38,431 nucleotides of DNA, from assembly GCA_902812435.1 (NCBI GenBank), contig CADDZA010000008.1, positions 1 to 38,431 of the forward strand, written 5' to 3'. The notes under the pieces were generated by a model. The model worked only from the letters and a program-made list of their open reading frames with translations. It ran no database searches and had not been told where the DNA came from. Position numbers and translations under genes: made by a program. Positions 1-10,850 of this stretch are shown here, one piece after another. The stretch comes from Clostridia bacterium. GTDB taxonomy: Bacteria; Bacillota; DSM-12270; Thermacetogeniales; Thermacetogeniaceae. Each line of letters starts with the position of its first letter. Positions within the stretch are counted from its first letter, which is position 1.

Positions 1-125
1 GTTCCCTGAAAAAAACAGGTAATTTAGGGAAAAGGGGTTATTTACACTCTTTACCAGGTGCTGTAGCTGGAAGCCTTGTGGCTGTTGAAATGTAGGGATG
101 GTAAATACTGGGGGCGCGGGTTCTG
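1..125. repeat. Left copy of a 125-bp exact terminal inverted repeat
   Basis: These bases are the exact reverse complement of 38306-38430, and the match ends sharply after position 125. Inside the repeat, a short CCTG/CAGG hairpin with a seven-A loop (5-19) overlaps a longer TTCCCT/AGGGAA pairing (2-7 with 26-31), and TTTACC (50-55) is mirrored by GGTAAA (110-115). No transposase reading frame is visible in the part present. The likeliest reading, by inference, is one end of a multi-copy element such as an insertion sequence, with the rest lying outside the window. The family was not recognised. Confidence 0.9.
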
Positions 126-142
126 CCTCCGGTAAATTTTTA

Positions 143-170
143 TTGACAGCGGTTGTCGGGGTGTTATACT
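143..170 (+). promoter_or_regulatory. Sigma-A promoter of the pyr operon
   Basis: A perfect -35 box TTGACA (143-148) is followed after 16 nt by TATACT (165-170), with an A/T-rich stretch just upstream. Transcription should start near 177, ahead of the first PyrR-binding loop, which fits an attenuated leader. The promoter begins only 17 nt beyond the end of the left inverted repeat. Confidence 0.85.
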
Positions 171-195
171 AAATAAAAGGGTTCCTTTAAGGATC

Positions 196-862
<667 letters not shown>

Positions 863-880
863 AAAAACACCCTTTAAACT

Positions 881-962
881 GGTCCTGAGAGGCTGGCAAG
901 GGGAATGTAAGGAAAGCAACCTCTTTGTTGGCCTCCGCAATGGCCGGCAAAGAGGTTTTTTT
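881..962 (+). promoter_or_regulatory. PyrR attenuator 2 (pyrR-pyrB intergenic)
   Basis: A second binding loop, GGTCCTGAGAGGCTG (881-895), shares TCCTGAGAGGCTG with the leader copy and is followed by a strong terminator at 918-962. The pair repeats the leader arrangement and should give pyrB onwards an extra step of UMP-dependent repression beyond that on pyrR. Confidence 0.87.
918..962 (+). terminator. Attenuation terminator between pyrR and pyrB
   Basis: AACCTCTTTG (918-927) pairs perfectly with CAAAGAGGTT (948-957). The helix extends by six further pairs, including two G-U, towards an eight-base loop, and T956-T962 form the U-tract. It is the terminator arm of PyrR attenuator 2. Confidence 0.88.
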
Positions 963-982
963 GATTCGAGGAGGGTAGAGGT

Positions 983-1924
983 ATGGATTTTAAGCGCAAG
1001 GATATCCTCGGGTTGCAGGATTTAAGTGCTGAGGAAATAGAGTTGATCCTGGATACTGCTGAACCGATGAAAGAGATCCTGGGACGGGAGCTTAAGAAAG
1101 TCCCGACACTGCGCGGGCATTCTGTGGTGACTCTTTTTTACGAACCCAGCACACGCACGCGCACTTCCTTTGAGCTGGCTGCCAAGTATTTGGGTGCGGA
1201 TACGGCGAGCATTGCTGTAGCCACAAGCAGTGTCCAGAAAGGAGAAAGCCTGAGGGATACTGCCAAAACCATTGAAATGATGGGCATCGATGTCATTATC
1301 ATCAGGCATGCTGCAGCAGGTGTCCCTCATCTGCTTTCCCGTTACGTCAAGGCCAGGGTCATCAATGCGGGTGACGGCGCTCACGAGCACCCCACCCAGG
1401 CCCTGCTGGACATGTTTACGATCCGGGAGAAGAAAGGACGCCTTAGCGGACTCAAGGTAGCCATCCTTGGCGATATTGCCCACAGCAGGGTGGCGCGGTC
1501 CAATATCTGGGGGCTTACGAAAATGGGAGCCGAAGTGAGGGTGGTCGGGCCCCCGACATTGATGCCTCCCGATATTCAAAAAATGGGGGCCAAGGTCTTT
1601 TATCGGTGGGAAGATGGTCTGAAAGAGGTGGACGTGATCAACGTCCTGCGAATTCAACTGGAACGCCAGCAGAAGGGACTGTTCCCCAGCATCAGGGAAT
1701 ACACCCGGTTGTACGGTCTGGATGAAGAAAAGCTCCGCTGCGCCAAACCGGACGTGCTGGTGCTTCACCCCGGCCCGGTTAATCGCGGCATCGAGATCAG
1801 CCCGGAGGTACAGGATGGGCCGCATGCCGTGATCAACGAGCAGGTGAAGAACGGTGTTGCGGTGCGGATGGCCCTGCTTTATCTCCTGATGGGGAGGGGG
1901 GAAGAGGATGTGCTTACTGCTTAA
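983..1924 (+). CDS. pyrB: Aspartate carbamoyltransferase catalytic subunit
   Basis: PyrB joins carbamoyl phosphate and aspartate to make carbamoyl aspartate, the committed step of pyrimidine synthesis in the cytosol. At 313 residues it has the usual catalytic-chain length. The carbamoyl-phosphate signature [13 protein letters not shown] lies near residues 52-64 and HPTQALLD near 136-143. No pyrI regulatory chain lies beside it, so control is probably transcriptional through PyrR, as in other Firmicutes. GAGGAGGG upstream supports the ATG at 983. The 3' end overlaps pyrC by 17 nt, suggesting translational coupling. Confidence 0.98.
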   Translation: MDFKRKDILGLQDLSAEEIELILDTAEPMKEILGRELKKVPTLRGHSVVTLFYEPSTRTRTSFELAAKYLGADTASIAVATSSVQKGESLRDTAKTIEMMGIDVIIIRHAAAGVPHLLSRYVKARVINAGDGAHEHPTQALLDMFTIREKKGRLSGLKVAILGDIAHSRVARSNIWGLTKMGAEVRVVGPPTLMPPDIQKMGAKVFYRWEDGLKEVDVINVLRIQLERQQKGLFPSIREYTRLYGLDEEKLRCAKPDVLVLHPGPVNRGIEISPEVQDGPHAVINEQVKNGVAVRMALLYLLMGRGEEDVLTA

Positions 1925-3206
1925 AGGTGGTCTGGTTGTTGATCCGGACCGCAATAGTATCAAAAAAGCGGATGTTCTCCTGGAAGAGGGGAGAATTGCG
2001 GCGATCCAGCCCGGCCTCAAGGTTCCGGACGCCAAAACGATCCCGGTGGAGGGGTGTTACATATGCCCCGGGTTCATCGACATGCACTGCCACCTCCGGG
2101 AGCCCGGAGAAGAAATGAAAGAGACGATTCATACAGGAACAATGGCCGCAGCCCGGGGTGGATTTACCGCGGTTGTTGCCATGGGAAATACGAAGCCGCC
2201 GGCTGACAGCAGGGCTGTCATCGAGTTTGTCAAAAGGCAGGCGGAAGCTGCGCCTGTTCCGGTCTACCCGGTGGGCTGTGTCACCAAGGAGCGGAAGGGC
2301 CTGGAGCTTGCTGAAATAGGAGATCTGGTGGATGCAGGTATCGTAGCCCTTTCGGATGACGGCAACCCGGTGATGAACAGTGAGGTCTTAAGGCGTGTTA
2401 TGGAATACAGCAGCATGTTTGGCCTTCTGGTGATCAGCCACTGTGAGGATACTAACTTGAGCGCCGGCGGTGTCATGCATGAGGGATATATATCAACCCT
2501 CCTTGGACTGCGTGGAATACCCAGAGCTGCGGAAGAAATCCACGTAGCCAGGGACATTATACTGGCCGAGATGACAGGAGCCCGGTTGCATATCGCTCAC
2601 GTGAGCAGCGCCGGTTCGGTGCGGCTTATCAGGGAGGCCAAGCAGCGAGGGGTCAGGGTGACGGCAGAAGTGACCCCGCATCACCTCTGCCTGACCGATG
2701 AAGCGGTTATGACCTTTGATACAAACACAAAAGTAAATCCACCCCTGCGCACGCCAGAGGATGTAGACGCCCTCTGTGCCGGACTTCTGGATGGGACCAT
2801 TGACGTGATTGCCACCGATCACGCCCCTCATACGCTGGAAGAAAAGGATGTTGAGTATAACTACGCTCCTTTCGGGATATCCGGATTGGAAACAGCGGTT
2901 CCCCTTATGTGGGACCGGCTGGTGGCAAAGGGGATTTTGACGCCGGTGCAGTTGGCACAAAAAATGGCAGGCAACCCGGCAAAAATTTTGGGGCTACCGG
3001 AACGTGCGGTAAAGGTGGGAACTGTAGCGGATCTCACTGTGATCGACCCGCAATTGAAACAGCCTGTCCGGGTAGAGAGCTTTGCCTCAAGGGGAAAAAA
3101 CTCGCCTTTCAACGGTTGGGAGCTGCTAGGCTGGCCGGTTCTGACCATTGTGGCGGGGAAAGTTGTTATGTTGGAAGGAAAGCTTACCGACAGTGAAAGG
3201 AGTTAA
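1908..3206 (+). CDS. pyrC: Dihydroorotase
   Basis: PyrC cyclises carbamoyl aspartate to dihydroorotate. The 432-residue protein is a type I, Bacillus-like dihydroorotase of the amidohydrolase superfamily. The metal-binding motif [10 protein letters not shown] lies near residues 58-67, with histidines at about 60 and 62. TPHH and later ATDHAPH (near 303-309) supply further zinc ligands and the catalytic aspartate. The ATG at 1908 lies inside pyrB and is preceded by a G-rich ribosome-binding sequence (1891-1902). Only four bases separate its stop from the carA start. It is an intact member of the pyr operon. Confidence 0.98.
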   Translation: MCLLLKGGLVVDPDRNSIKKADVLLEEGRIAAIQPGLKVPDAKTIPVEGCYICPGFIDMHCHLREPGEEMKETIHTGTMAAARGGFTAVVAMGNTKPPADSRAVIEFVKRQAEAAPVPVYPVGCVTKERKGLELAEIGDLVDAGIVALSDDGNPVMNSEVLRRVMEYSSMFGLLVISHCEDTNLSAGGVMHEGYISTLLGLRGIPRAAEEIHVARDIILAEMTGARLHIAHVSSAGSVRLIREAKQRGVRVTAEVTPHHLCLTDEAVMTFDTNTKVNPPLRTPEDVDALCAGLLDGTIDVIATDHAPHTLEEKDVEYNYAPFGISGLETAVPLMWDRLVAKGILTPVQLAQKMAGNPAKILGLPERAVKVGTVADLTVIDPQLKQPVRVESFASRGKNSPFNGWELLGWPVLTIVAGKVVMLEGKLTDSERS

Positions 3207-3210
3207 GGCG

Positions 3211-4278
3211 ATGCGTGCTTATCTTGCCCTGGAGGATGGCACCGTTTTTCAGGGGGAAGCCTTCGGAAGCGATGTGGCACAAACCGGCGAGGTGGTTTTC
3301 AATACCGGTATGACCGGCTACCAGAAAATCCTGACAGACCCCTCGTACTGCGGTCAGATCGTGGTGCTGACTTATCCCCTGATCGGCAATTACGGTACCA
3401 ATAACGACGATTTTGAATCAAAAAAACCCTGGGTGCGGGGCTTTGTCGTAAAAGAACTGTGCGATTATCCGAGCAACTGGCGCTCCGTGATGAAACTGGA
3501 TGAGTTCTGCAGGAAATACGGAATACCGGGACTTACCGGAATCGACACCAGGGCCTTAACCAGGAGATTGCGCAATTACGGAACCATGCGAGGGATTATC
3601 GCTGCCGGGGAACAGGACCCCGCTAGGTTAGTACAGGCGGCGCAGAGCGCCCCTTCCATTTCCGGGCAGGATCTGGCCCGGGCGGTTTCCACCCGGCAAG
3701 TCGAGGTCTGGGGAGATGGCCCTACCAGGGTTGTTGTGGTTGATTTCGGGGCAAAGTCCAACATCTTGCGTTCATTGGTACAGCGCAACTGCACCGTATA
3801 CCTCGTCCCTGCCTGGACCACAGTGGAGGAGATACTGAGCTATCAACCCGGTGGTGTTGTGCTTTCCAACGGCCCCGGTGATCCCAAGGATGTCATGTAT
3901 GCCGTGGAGACCGTCCGCCAGTTGATAGGGAAGGTTCCCATAATGGGTATCTGTCTCGGCCACCAGATCCTGGCCCTGGCCCTGGGCGGGGATACCTATA
4001 AACTCAAATTCGGGCACAGGGGCTCCAATCATCCCGTAAAAGACTACGAAACCGGCAGGGTATATATCACCTCCCAAAACCACGGCTTTGCCGTGGATGA
4101 GCGGAGCCTGTCTGAAAGCGAAGTGGTGGTCAGCCACCGCAATTTGAACGACGGGACCGTGGAAGGGCTTCGCCACCTCAAGCTTCCGGTTTTCTCAGTA
4201 CAGTTTCACCCGGAGGGAGCGCCTGGCCCCATGGATTCCGCATATCTCTTCGATCGTTTTATGAACATGCTTGTTTAG
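3211..4278 (+). CDS. carA: Carbamoyl phosphate synthase small (glutaminase) subunit
   Basis: CarA hydrolyses glutamine and channels ammonia to CarB for carbamoyl phosphate synthesis. The frame is open further upstream, but the start chosen is the ATG at 3211, preceded by AAAGGAG (3196-3202). It gives the family-typical N-terminus MRAYLALEDG and 355 residues. The class I glutamine amidotransferase domain has its nucleophilic cysteine in GICLGHQ (near 247) and the His/Glu pair in FHPEG (near 333-335). CarA works as a heterodimer with the next gene product. Placement inside the PyrR-controlled operon suggests the enzyme responds to pyrimidine demand. Whether a second, arginine-specific enzyme exists cannot be seen here. 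Confidence 0.97.
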   Translation: MRAYLALEDGTVFQGEAFGSDVAQTGEVVFNTGMTGYQKILTDPSYCGQIVVLTYPLIGNYGTNNDDFESKKPWVRGFVVKELCDYPSNWRSVMKLDEFCRKYGIPGLTGIDTRALTRRLRNYGTMRGIIAAGEQDPARLVQAAQSAPSISGQDLARAVSTRQVEVWGDGPTRVVVVDFGAKSNILRSLVQRNCTVYLVPAWTTVEEILSYQPGGVVLSNGPGDPKDVMYAVETVRQLIGKVPIMGICLGHQILALALGGDTYKLKFGHRGSNHPVKDYETGRVYITSQNHGFAVDERSLSESEVVVSHRNLNDGTVEGLRHLKLPVFSVQFHPEGAPGPMDSAYLFDRFMNMLV

Positions 4279-4314
4279 ATAGAATGGTCTTCTTGAATAG
4301 AGGGGGAAGAGCTT

Positions 4315-7300
4315 ATGCCTCTTAATCCAGCATTAAAAAAAGTAATGGTGATCGGATCGGGCCCGATCATTATCGGTCAGGCCGCAGAATTCGATTATGC
4401 CGGAACCCAGGCCTGCCGTGCGCTCAAAGAAGAGGGGATCGAGGTGGTGCTGATCAACAGCAACCCGGCGACAATTATGACCGATCCCGAGATGGCCGAT
4501 AAAATATACATCGAACCCTTGACCCTGGAGTTCCTCACCCGGGTGATCGCAAAGGAGCGACCGCAGGGTCTTTTACCGACACTGGGGGGGCAGGTGGGAC
4601 TTAATCTGGCAGTACAGTTGGCCGAGACTGGTGTTTTGGCAGAGTACGGGGTGGCACTGCTCGGAACTCCCCTGGAAGCCATCAAAAAGGCGGAGGATCG
4701 GGAACTCTTTAAAAGGATGCTGGGCGAGATCGGAGAGCCGGTACCGGAAAGCATTGTGGTTGAAACAGTCGAAGACGCCGTTTCTTTTGCAAATAAAGTG
4801 GGCTACCCGGTGGTGGTCCGTCCCGCCTATACCCTGGGAGGTACAGGGGGTGGGCTGGTATCTAACGAGAAGGAACTGCGTGATACCGTGACCCGGGGGC
4901 TGACCTTGAGTATGATCGGTCAGGTGCTGGTAGAGCGCAGTGTTGCCGGTTGGAAGGAAATTGAGTATGAGGTCATGCGAGACGGTGCGGGCAATTGTAT
5001 CACCATTTGCAACATGGAAAACATTGATCCCATGGGTATTCATACCGGTGACAGCATTGTTGTGGCACCATCTCAAACCCTGAGCGATTTCGAGTTTCAG
5101 TTACTCCGGACGGCTTCCTTGAAGATCATCAGAGCCCTGGGGGTCGAGGGTGGCTGCAACATCCAGTTTGCTTTAGACCCGAGCAGTTTCAATTATTACG
5201 TAATTGAGGTGAACCCCCGGGTCAGCCGCTCTAGTGCCTTGGCCTCAAAAGCAACAGGTTACCCGATCGCCCGGGTTGCCGCAAAGATCGCCTTGGGATA
5301 CAGACTGGATGAAATTAAAAACGCCGTTACCGGTAAGACCAGCGCCTGTTTTGAGCCGGCTCTTGATTACTGTGTTGTAAAGATTCCCCGGTGGCCCTTT
5401 GATAAATTTACCGAAGCGGACCGCTCGCTGGGGACGCAAATGAAGGCAACAGGTGAGGTCATGGCAATTGATCGCACCTTTGAGGGCGCTCTGCTGAAAG
5501 CCGTGCGTTCACTTGAAATTGCCAATGCCGGCCTGACCGGCACCGAGTATCAAACACTTAATGAGGTCCAAATAAAAGAGAGGCTCCGCACCCCTTCTGA
5601 CGACCGGCTGTTTTTGGCTGCTCATGCCCTGCAGCGGGGATTTGATGTTGGCGTAATTGCCGAACTGACAGGTATTGATCGCTTCTTTTTGATGAAGATT
5701 AAAGAAATCACGGACCTGGCAAAGGTATTATCAGGAGTTAAGGGCATTGCCGGTCTCAGCCCTGCGCTTGTTCGGCAGGCCAAGCTAAAGGGGATGAGTG
5801 ATAACATGATCGGCCGCCTGACCGGCATTGATCCTAAGGAGATCAGACAATTCCGTACTGCCTTCGATATCAAACCCGTTTATAAAACGGTGGATACCTG
5901 TGCGGCGGAGTTCGAAGCGGCAACTCCCTATTTTTATTCCACCTACGATTCTGAGAATGAAGCGATTCCAACTTCAAAGCGAAAAGTGCTCGTGCTCGGT
6001 TCAGGACCTATCCGGATCGGGCAGGGGATCGAGTTTGATTACTGTTCCGTGCACTCGGTCCGGGCATTAAAAGAGGAAGGAATTGAGGCTTTAATCATAA
6101 ACAACAACCCGGAAACGGTCAGCACCGACTTTGATACTGCTGATCGACTCTACTTTGAGCCGTTGACCCTTGAAGATGTGTTGCATGTTGTCGAGGTAGA
6201 ACGGCCGGAAGGGGTGATCGTCCAGTTCGGCGGCCAGACCGCCATTAATCTGGCCGAACCTCTGGCTCAGGCGGGTGTCCGGATTTTAGGAACAGCAGTG
6301 GAAAAAATCGACGAAGCCGAAGACAGGGAGCGATTCGAAAAGCTTTTGTCCATTCTGGATATCCCGAAGCCTCCGGGTCGTGGGGCTTCCTCACCTGACG
6401 AGGCGCTGGCAATCGCCCGCGAGATCGGGTTTCCGGTCCTGGTTCGCCCATCTTACGTCCTGGGCGGTAGGGCGATGGAAATCGTTTATCATGAAGGAGA
6501 TCTTCTAAACTACGTGGAAAACGCAGTAGCAGTCTCGCAACACCACCCCATCCTCGTGGATAAATATTTTCAGGGTAAGGAGATCGAGGTTGACGCAGTA
6601 TGCGACGGGCAGGACGTGCTGATTCCGGGGATTATGGAACACATCGAAAGGGCCGGTGTCCATTCCGGTGACAGCATCGCCGTTTACCCGGCGCGGCTTC
6701 CCGAAAGGGTTCAGGACAGGATTGTAGAGAATACCTGCAAGATAGCGCGGGCCCTCCAGGTAAAGGGTATTCTCAACATCCAGTATGTATACTACAATGA
6801 CGAGGTTTACGTCATTGAGGTCAACCCTCGTGCCAGCCGCACGGTCCCGTATTTAAGCAAGATCACCGGTATCCCCATGGTACGCCTGGCGACAAAGATC
6901 ATGCTCGGGAAAACACTGCGGGAACTTGGTTACAGGGGGGGGCTAGCGCAGCGGAGCTCTTTTGTTGCCGTAAAGGTGCCGGTTTTCTCTTTCGGAAAGC
7001 TGACAGGAGTGGACACCTTCCTGGGCCCCGAGATGAAGTCCACGGGAGAGGTGATGGGGGTCGACCGCTCTGTTCCCCAGGCTCTCTATAAGGGATTGCT
7101 CGCGGCCGGCTATTCCATCCCCCGTTCGGGAGCGGTGCTCGTCACCATTGCCGATCGGGACAAGGATGCCGCTTTGCCGGTTGTGCGCGGTCTGGCCGGG
7201 CTGGGGTTGAAATTCTACGCAACCCGGGGGACCGCGCATTTCCTGAATAACAACGGGATTGAGGTGGCGGAGGTCAACAAGATTGCCGGGGGCTCTCCTC

Positions 7301-7527
7301 ACGTGGTCGACCTGATCAGATCCGGAAGGGTCAATTTTGTGATCAATACCTATAATGAAGGGCGGGAACCTGTTAGGGACGGCTTCCAGATCAGGCGCGC
7401 CGCCGTCGAACACGGCGTTCCCTGTCTCACTTCCCTGGATACGGCACAGGCCCTTCTGGATGTAATCTCCTTTTTGCAGAGTGGAAAAGAGACCTCACTG
7501 GTGGCTCTGGATGAGTACGGGAGGTGA
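4315..7527 (+). CDS. carB: Carbamoyl phosphate synthase large subunit
   Basis: CarB makes carbamoyl phosphate from bicarbonate, ammonia and two ATP. The 1070-residue length is canonical. The protein shows the expected internal duplication: an N-terminal ATP-grasp half (roughly 1-400), an oligomerisation region (400-550), a second ATP-grasp half (roughly 553-935) and a C-terminal MGS-like allosteric domain. Each half opens with a similar nucleotide-binding stretch, [17 protein letters not shown] and [15 protein letters not shown]. The ATG at 4315 has AGGGGGAAGA upstream. The gene follows carA after 36 nt and precedes pyrK by three bases. No frameshift is apparent along the 3.2 kb. Confidence 0.98.
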   Translation: MPLNPALKKVMVIGSGPIIIGQAAEFDYAGTQACRALKEEGIEVVLINSNPATIMTDPEMADKIYIEPLTLEFLTRVIAKERPQGLLPTLGGQVGLNLAVQLAETGVLAEYGVALLGTPLEAIKKAEDRELFKRMLGEIGEPVPESIVVETVEDAVSFANKVGYPVVVRPAYTLGGTGGGLVSNEKELRDTVTRGLTLSMIGQVLVERSVAGWKEIEYEVMRDGAGNCITICNMENIDPMGIHTGDSIVVAPSQTLSDFEFQLLRTASLKIIRALGVEGGCNIQFALDPSSFNYYVIEVNPRVSRSSALASKATGYPIARVAAKIALGYRLDEIKNAVTGKTSACFEPALDYCVVKIPRWPFDKFTEADRSLGTQMKATGEVMAIDRTFEGALLKAVRSLEIANAGLTGTEYQTLNEVQIKERLRTPSDDRLFLAAHALQRGFDVGVIAELTGIDRFFLMKIKEITDLAKVLSGVKGIAGLSPALVRQAKLKGMSDNMIGRLTGIDPKEIRQFRTAFDIKPVYKTVDTCAAEFEAATPYFYSTYDSENEAIPTSKRKVLVLGSGPIRIGQGIEFDYCSVHSVRALKEEGIEALIINNNPETVSTDFDTADRLYFEPLTLEDVLHVVEVERPEGVIVQFGGQTAINLAEPLAQAGVRILGTAVEKIDEAEDRERFEKLLSILDIPKPPGRGASSPDEALAIAREIGFPVLVRPSYVLGGRAMEIVYHEGDLLNYVENAVAVSQHHPILVDKYFQGKEIEVDAVCDGQDVLIPGIMEHIERAGVHSGDSIAVYPARLPERVQDRIVENTCKIARALQVKGILNIQYVYYNDEVYVIEVNPRASRTVPYLSKITGIPMVRLATKIMLGKTLRELGYRGGLAQRSSFVAVKVPVFSFGKLTGVDTFLGPEMKSTGEVMGVDRSVPQALYKGLLAAGYSIPRSGAVLVTIADRDKDAALPVVRGLAGLGLKFYATRGTAHFLNNNGIEVAEVNKIAGGSPHVVDLIRSGRVNFVINTYNEGREPVRDGFQIRRAAVEHGVPCLTSLDTAQALLDVISFLQSGKETSLVALDEYGR

Positions 7528-7530
7528 ATT

Positions 7531-8340
7531 ATGGAAACCGGACGCAAAACGGGAGCACATCCTTCCGAACATGCCGCCGGCGTTCTTGAACAGATTGCGC
7601 TGGCTTCAGATTGCTTTCTTTTAACCGTGGCAGCTCCAAATCTGGCCCGGGCTGTTTCTCCTGGCCAGTTTGCCCTGTTAGGCTGTGGGACCGTTTTCGA
7701 TCCTTTTTTGCGCCGCCCTTTAAGCATCCACCAGGTTGACGTGGAGCGGGGCGAGGTGAGTTTTCTCTACCGGGCGAAAGGGGCCGGAACTCAATGGCTT
7801 TCGCAGCGTCGAAGGGGTGACGTCATCCCCGTGCTGGGTCCGTTGGGGCGCGGGTTCCGTCATTCGGGTAGCGGGAAAAAAGGCCTGCTGGTTGGTGCAG
7901 GTCTGGGTGCGGCGCCTCTGCTTTTTTTGGCGCAGGAACTCGCCGGGCGAAAATGGAGCCTGGTGATTTTACTGGGGGGGCGCACAAAGGCAGGCATTCT
8001 GCGCCCCGACGCCTTTGAGCGGTTCGGAACCCTCAAGACCATAACGGAAGATGGGAGCACCCCAAAAAAAGGAACGATCATTGATCTTTTGCAGGAAGAG
8101 CTCAAAAAGGGCGGGTGGGACACCATTTACGCCTGCGGTCCCAGGGCGGTTCTCAAGGTTATCCAGGGGATCAGCTGCCGTACCGGGATTCCTGCCCAGA
8201 TCTCCGTCGAGGAAAGGATGGCCTGTGGTCTTGGTGCATGTCTGGGTTGTGTTTGCCGTTCGGCACATTCCTCCGGATACCTGCGGGTTTGCAAAGAGGG
8301 CCCGGTCTTCGATGCCGGGGAGGTGCTATTGGATGGTTGA
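7531..8340 (+). CDS. pyrK: Dihydroorotate dehydrogenase B electron transfer subunit (FAD, 2Fe-2S)
   Basis: PyrK carries electrons from the PyrD flavin to NAD+ through FAD and a 2Fe-2S cluster. The 269-residue protein is slightly long for the family. It has an N-terminal ferredoxin-reductase-like FAD domain with the RRPLSI motif, a central NAD-binding domain (GAGLGAAPL) and a C-terminal cysteine cluster. In that cluster, ACGLGACLGCVC and a later cysteine in RVCKEGPVF supply the cluster ligands. Its end overlaps pyrD by eight bases, as expected for subunits of one PyrD2K2 complex. Its presence assigns the dehydrogenase to class 1B. Confidence 0.96.
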   Translation: METGRKTGAHPSEHAAGVLEQIALASDCFLLTVAAPNLARAVSPGQFALLGCGTVFDPFLRRPLSIHQVDVERGEVSFLYRAKGAGTQWLSQRRRGDVIPVLGPLGRGFRHSGSGKKGLLVGAGLGAAPLLFLAQELAGRKWSLVILLGGRTKAGILRPDAFERFGTLKTITEDGSTPKKGTIIDLLQEELKKGGWDTIYACGPRAVLKVIQGISCRTGIPAQISVEERMACGLGACLGCVCRSAHSSGYLRVCKEGPVFDAGEVLLDG

Positions 8341-9247
8341 CCTTACCGTTGAGGTTGCCGGAATTAAGATGCAAAATCCCGTCATGGTCGCCTCGGGGAC
8401 CTTTGGCTGCGGGGAGGAGTATTCATCCCTGTTTGATGTCGGAAGTCTGGGAGCGCTCGTTACCAAGGGGATTACCTTGAAGCCCTGGCAGGGAAATAAG
8501 CCACCCCGTATCTGCGAAACTCCTGCGGGGCTGCTGAACGCCGTAGGTCTTCAGAACCCCGGTGTGGATGCCTTCGTCCACGAGATCCTGCCTGGGATGA
8601 AAGGATACGGTGTTCCCGTAATCGCCAATATCGCCGGATTCACCAAAGAGGAATTCGTGGAAATCGCGAAGCGCCTCACAGGAACCGGTGTTGCCGGTCT
8701 GGAATTGAATATCTCCTGCCCCAACGTAAAGGCCGGCGGGATGGCCCTGGGAACCGTGCCGGAACTGGCGGCCGAGGTGGTTGAGGCGGTGGTTGAGTCA
8801 ACAAGCCTCCCGGTAATCGTCAAATTGACCCCCAATGTTACTGATATTGTTGCGCTTGCCCAGGCGGTAACAGATGCCGGCGCCCGGGCCCTGTCGCTGA
8901 TCAACACCCTGCTCGGGATGGCAATCGATATTAAATCGCGCAGGCCGGTATTGGGGAACGTGATGGGAGGGCTTTCCGGCCCCGCCATCCGGCCGGTTGC
9001 AGTGCGGGCTGTCTGGCAGGTATCCCAGACGGTGGACATTCCTGTCATCGGTATGGGCGGGATCTGCCGCGGTGAAGACGCACTCGAATTCATCCTGGCC
9101 GGGGCCACGGCGGTTGCGATCGGGTCGGCACACTTTCATGATCCCTGGGCAGCAATGAAAATCATTTCTTTTCTGGGACGCTACTGCGAAGAAAATGAAA
9201 TAAATGACTGGCGGGAACTTATCGGAGCTGCCTGGAAAAATAAATAA
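8333..9247 (+). CDS. pyrD: Dihydroorotate dehydrogenase catalytic subunit (class 1B)
   Basis: PyrD oxidises dihydroorotate to orotate using FMN. The open frame extends about 94 codons upstream into pyrK, but the proper start is the ATG at 8333. It follows GGGGAGG (8317-8323) and gives a 304-residue protein beginning MVDLTVEVAGIKMQNP. The catalytic cysteine of the class 1B signature lies in NISCPN near residue 129. FMN-binding glycine motifs appear late (GMGGI, and IGSAHF near the C-terminus). It depends on PyrK for NAD+ reduction. Confidence 0.97.
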   Translation: MVDLTVEVAGIKMQNPVMVASGTFGCGEEYSSLFDVGSLGALVTKGITLKPWQGNKPPRICETPAGLLNAVGLQNPGVDAFVHEILPGMKGYGVPVIANIAGFTKEEFVEIAKRLTGTGVAGLELNISCPNVKAGGMALGTVPELAAEVVEAVVESTSLPVIVKLTPNVTDIVALAQAVTDAGARALSLINTLLGMAIDIKSRRPVLGNVMGGLSGPAIRPVAVRAVWQVSQTVDIPVIGMGGICRGEDALEFILAGATAVAIGSAHFHDPWAAMKIISFLGRYCEENEINDWRELIGAAWKNK

Positions 9248-9261
9248 TGGAGCGGATTGTT

Positions 9262-9981
9262 ATGGATACCAAGAACAGGTTGATTGTTGCGCTCGACGTG
9301 GATGATGCCGGGAAGACGCAGCAGCTTGTGGAAAAGCTGCAGGACTCCGTGGGTATGTTCAAAGTGGGGTTGGAGGCTTTTTGCAGTTACGGCCCCAAGT
9401 TTGTCGAAGCTATTCAGGAAAAGGGAAACAAGGTTTTTCTTGACCTCAAGTTTCACGACATCCCTCGGACGGTGGCGCAGGCGGCGCGAGCGGCCGTCCG
9501 GATGGGCGTGTACATGTTCAACGTGCACATTGCAGGCGGTAGGGAAATGCTAAAGGCAGTTATGGAGGCCGTGCATGAAGAAGCAGGGCCGGGGAGTATT
9601 CCAAAGGTCCTGGGGGTTACCGTACTCACAAGTCTCGGAACGGAACAATTGAGATCGGAAATCGGCATTAACCGTTCACCCCTCGACCAGGTGCTCTTCT
9701 GGGCGGAGCTAGCTCGGGAATGCGGGCTTTCCGGCGTTGTCGCTTCACCAAAGGAGGTGGCTGCGCTACGCGCCCGCTGCGGTAAGGATTTCTTGATTGT
9801 AACACCGGGCATTCGTCCGGCGGGAGCGCAACGGGACGATCAGTTGAGGATCAGCACACCGGCCGCGGCTCTCAGGGCAGGTGCCGACTACCTGGTGGTG
9901 GGGAGGCCGGTTGTCAAAGCGGCCGATCCCCTTCAGGCTGCCCGGGAGATCATCAGAGAAATGGAGGAGGCGGAGGAATGA
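9262..9981 (+). CDS. pyrF: Orotidine 5'-phosphate decarboxylase
   Basis: PyrF decarboxylates OMP to UMP, the last step of the pathway. Two in-frame ATGs exist: 9247, which overlaps the pyrD stop and lacks a ribosome-binding site, and 9262, which has GGAG nine bases upstream. The second is preferred and gives 239 residues starting MDTKNRLIVALDVD. The catalytic motif DLKFHDIP with its lysine near residue 63 is intact, and the phosphate-binding end is seen in VGRPVVKA. The stop overlaps the pyrE start (ATGA). Confidence 0.95.
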   Translation: MDTKNRLIVALDVDDAGKTQQLVEKLQDSVGMFKVGLEAFCSYGPKFVEAIQEKGNKVFLDLKFHDIPRTVAQAARAAVRMGVYMFNVHIAGGREMLKAVMEAVHEEAGPGSIPKVLGVTVLTSLGTEQLRSEIGINRSPLDQVLFWAELARECGLSGVVASPKEVAALRARCGKDFLIVTPGIRPAGAQRDDQLRISTPAAALRAGADYLVVGRPVVKAADPLQAAREIIREMEEAEE

Positions 9982-10550
9982 AAGAACAAGAACTAATGAA
10001 GATTTTTCGTGATTGCGGGGCCTTGCTGGAGGGACACTTTCTGTTGACCTCGGGGCTTCACAGCAACCGCTACATTCAGTGTGCAAAGGTACTCCAGTAC
10101 CCTGAACTTGCCACAAATCTTGGCGCCGACCTTGCCGGCTACTTTCGAGATCTCCAAGTGAACGTCGTTGTAGGGCCGGCCCTTGGCGGCATACTGGTAG
10201 CCCAGGAGGTGGCCCGCTCGCTGAAGGTCAGGGCGCTCTTTACCGAAAGGGAGCAGGGTGCTATGACCCTGCGACGGGGTTTTGCCGTCGAGCAAGGTGA
10301 AAGGGCGCTGGTAGTGGAAGACGTAGTGACGACAGGAGGTTCCACCCGGGAGGTAGTTAATACACTGAAAGGTTATGGTGCTGAAGTGGTTGGGGTCGGC
10401 GCACTGGTTGACCGCCATATGGGAACGCTGGATTTTAATGTGCCTTTTCACGCCCTATTGCGGTTGGAAATCGCCACCTACTCACCTGAAAGCTGTCCTC
10501 TTTGCAGGGAGGGTCTTCCTCTGGTGAAACCGGGGAGCCGGAAGAGGTAA
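9978..10550 (+). CDS. pyrE: Orotate phosphoribosyltransferase
   Basis: PyrE transfers phosphoribose from PRPP to orotate, forming OMP. The 190-residue protein has the PRPP loop VVEDVVTTGGSTREV and the early signature SGLHSNRYIQ. The length and the cysteines near the C-terminus (SCPLC) fit the longer PyrE form seen in many Clostridia and archaea. Its ATG overlaps the pyrF stop and has GGAGG upstream. It is the last recognisable pyr enzyme of the operon. Confidence 0.96.
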   Translation: MKEQELMKIFRDCGALLEGHFLLTSGLHSNRYIQCAKVLQYPELATNLGADLAGYFRDLQVNVVVGPALGGILVAQEVARSLKVRALFTEREQGAMTLRRGFAVEQGERALVVEDVVTTGGSTREVVNTLKGYGAEVVGVGALVDRHMGTLDFNVPFHALLRLEIATYSPESCPLCREGLPLVKPGSRKR

Positions 10551-10641
10551 GGAAAAGCCAGGTTTTAGTTCCTCAAAGTAACATGATTAAGAAAGAGGAA
10601 CGAGGCCGAAATTAAATAAAAAAAGGCTAGGAGTGGTAGTG

Positions 10642-10845
10642 GTGACTCGCAGGAAAAATAAAGAAATTTACCAGTTTGATCATGAAGCGGCAAAAGAGTT
10701 AGGTGAACTGCAGGAGACTCAAACAGAAAATTTCGTGCGCAGGGTGGTGGGAAGGCGGAAAGAAGGGATCTCCGCCGATAGAGTGGGGTTCCTGCATGGC
10801 CGTTACGGTGGGAACCACATGATTCCCAACCCCAACAAACGGTAG
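10642..10845 (+). CDS. Small protein, possibly a divergent alpha/beta-type small acid-soluble spore protein
   Basis: This 67-residue basic protein follows pyrE by about 90 nt. The frame opens with a row of valine codons at 10633, but the GTG at 10642 is preferred because AGGAG (10629-10633) then has a normal spacing. The segment FDHEAAKELG followed later by GRYGGNHMI loosely matches the two conserved blocks of alpha/beta SASPs (an FxxExAxELG-like helix and a GxxGGxM turn). The middle is different and the final helix is missing. The assignment is therefore tentative. A DNA-binding or unknown role is equally possible. No clear sigma-G promoter was found upstream. Confidence 0.45.
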   Translation: MTRRKNKEIYQFDHEAAKELGELQETQTENFVRRVVGRRKEGISADRVGFLHGRYGGNHMIPNPNKR

Positions 10846-10850
10846 CAATA

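Noticed and set aside
1022-2035. A 337-codon open frame on the minus strand
   Set aside because: It lies fully opposite pyrB and the pyrC start, has no recognisable family, and reflects codon bias on the true coding strand.
8051-8332. An extended pyrD frame starting inside pyrK
   Set aside because: The extension overlaps pyrK almost entirely. The ATG at 8333 has a good ribosome-binding site and the family N-terminus.
10551-10641. GTTCCTC/GAGGAAC inverted repeat as a terminator after pyrE
   Set aside because: The loop is about 20 nt and no T-run follows, so it is not a convincing terminator.
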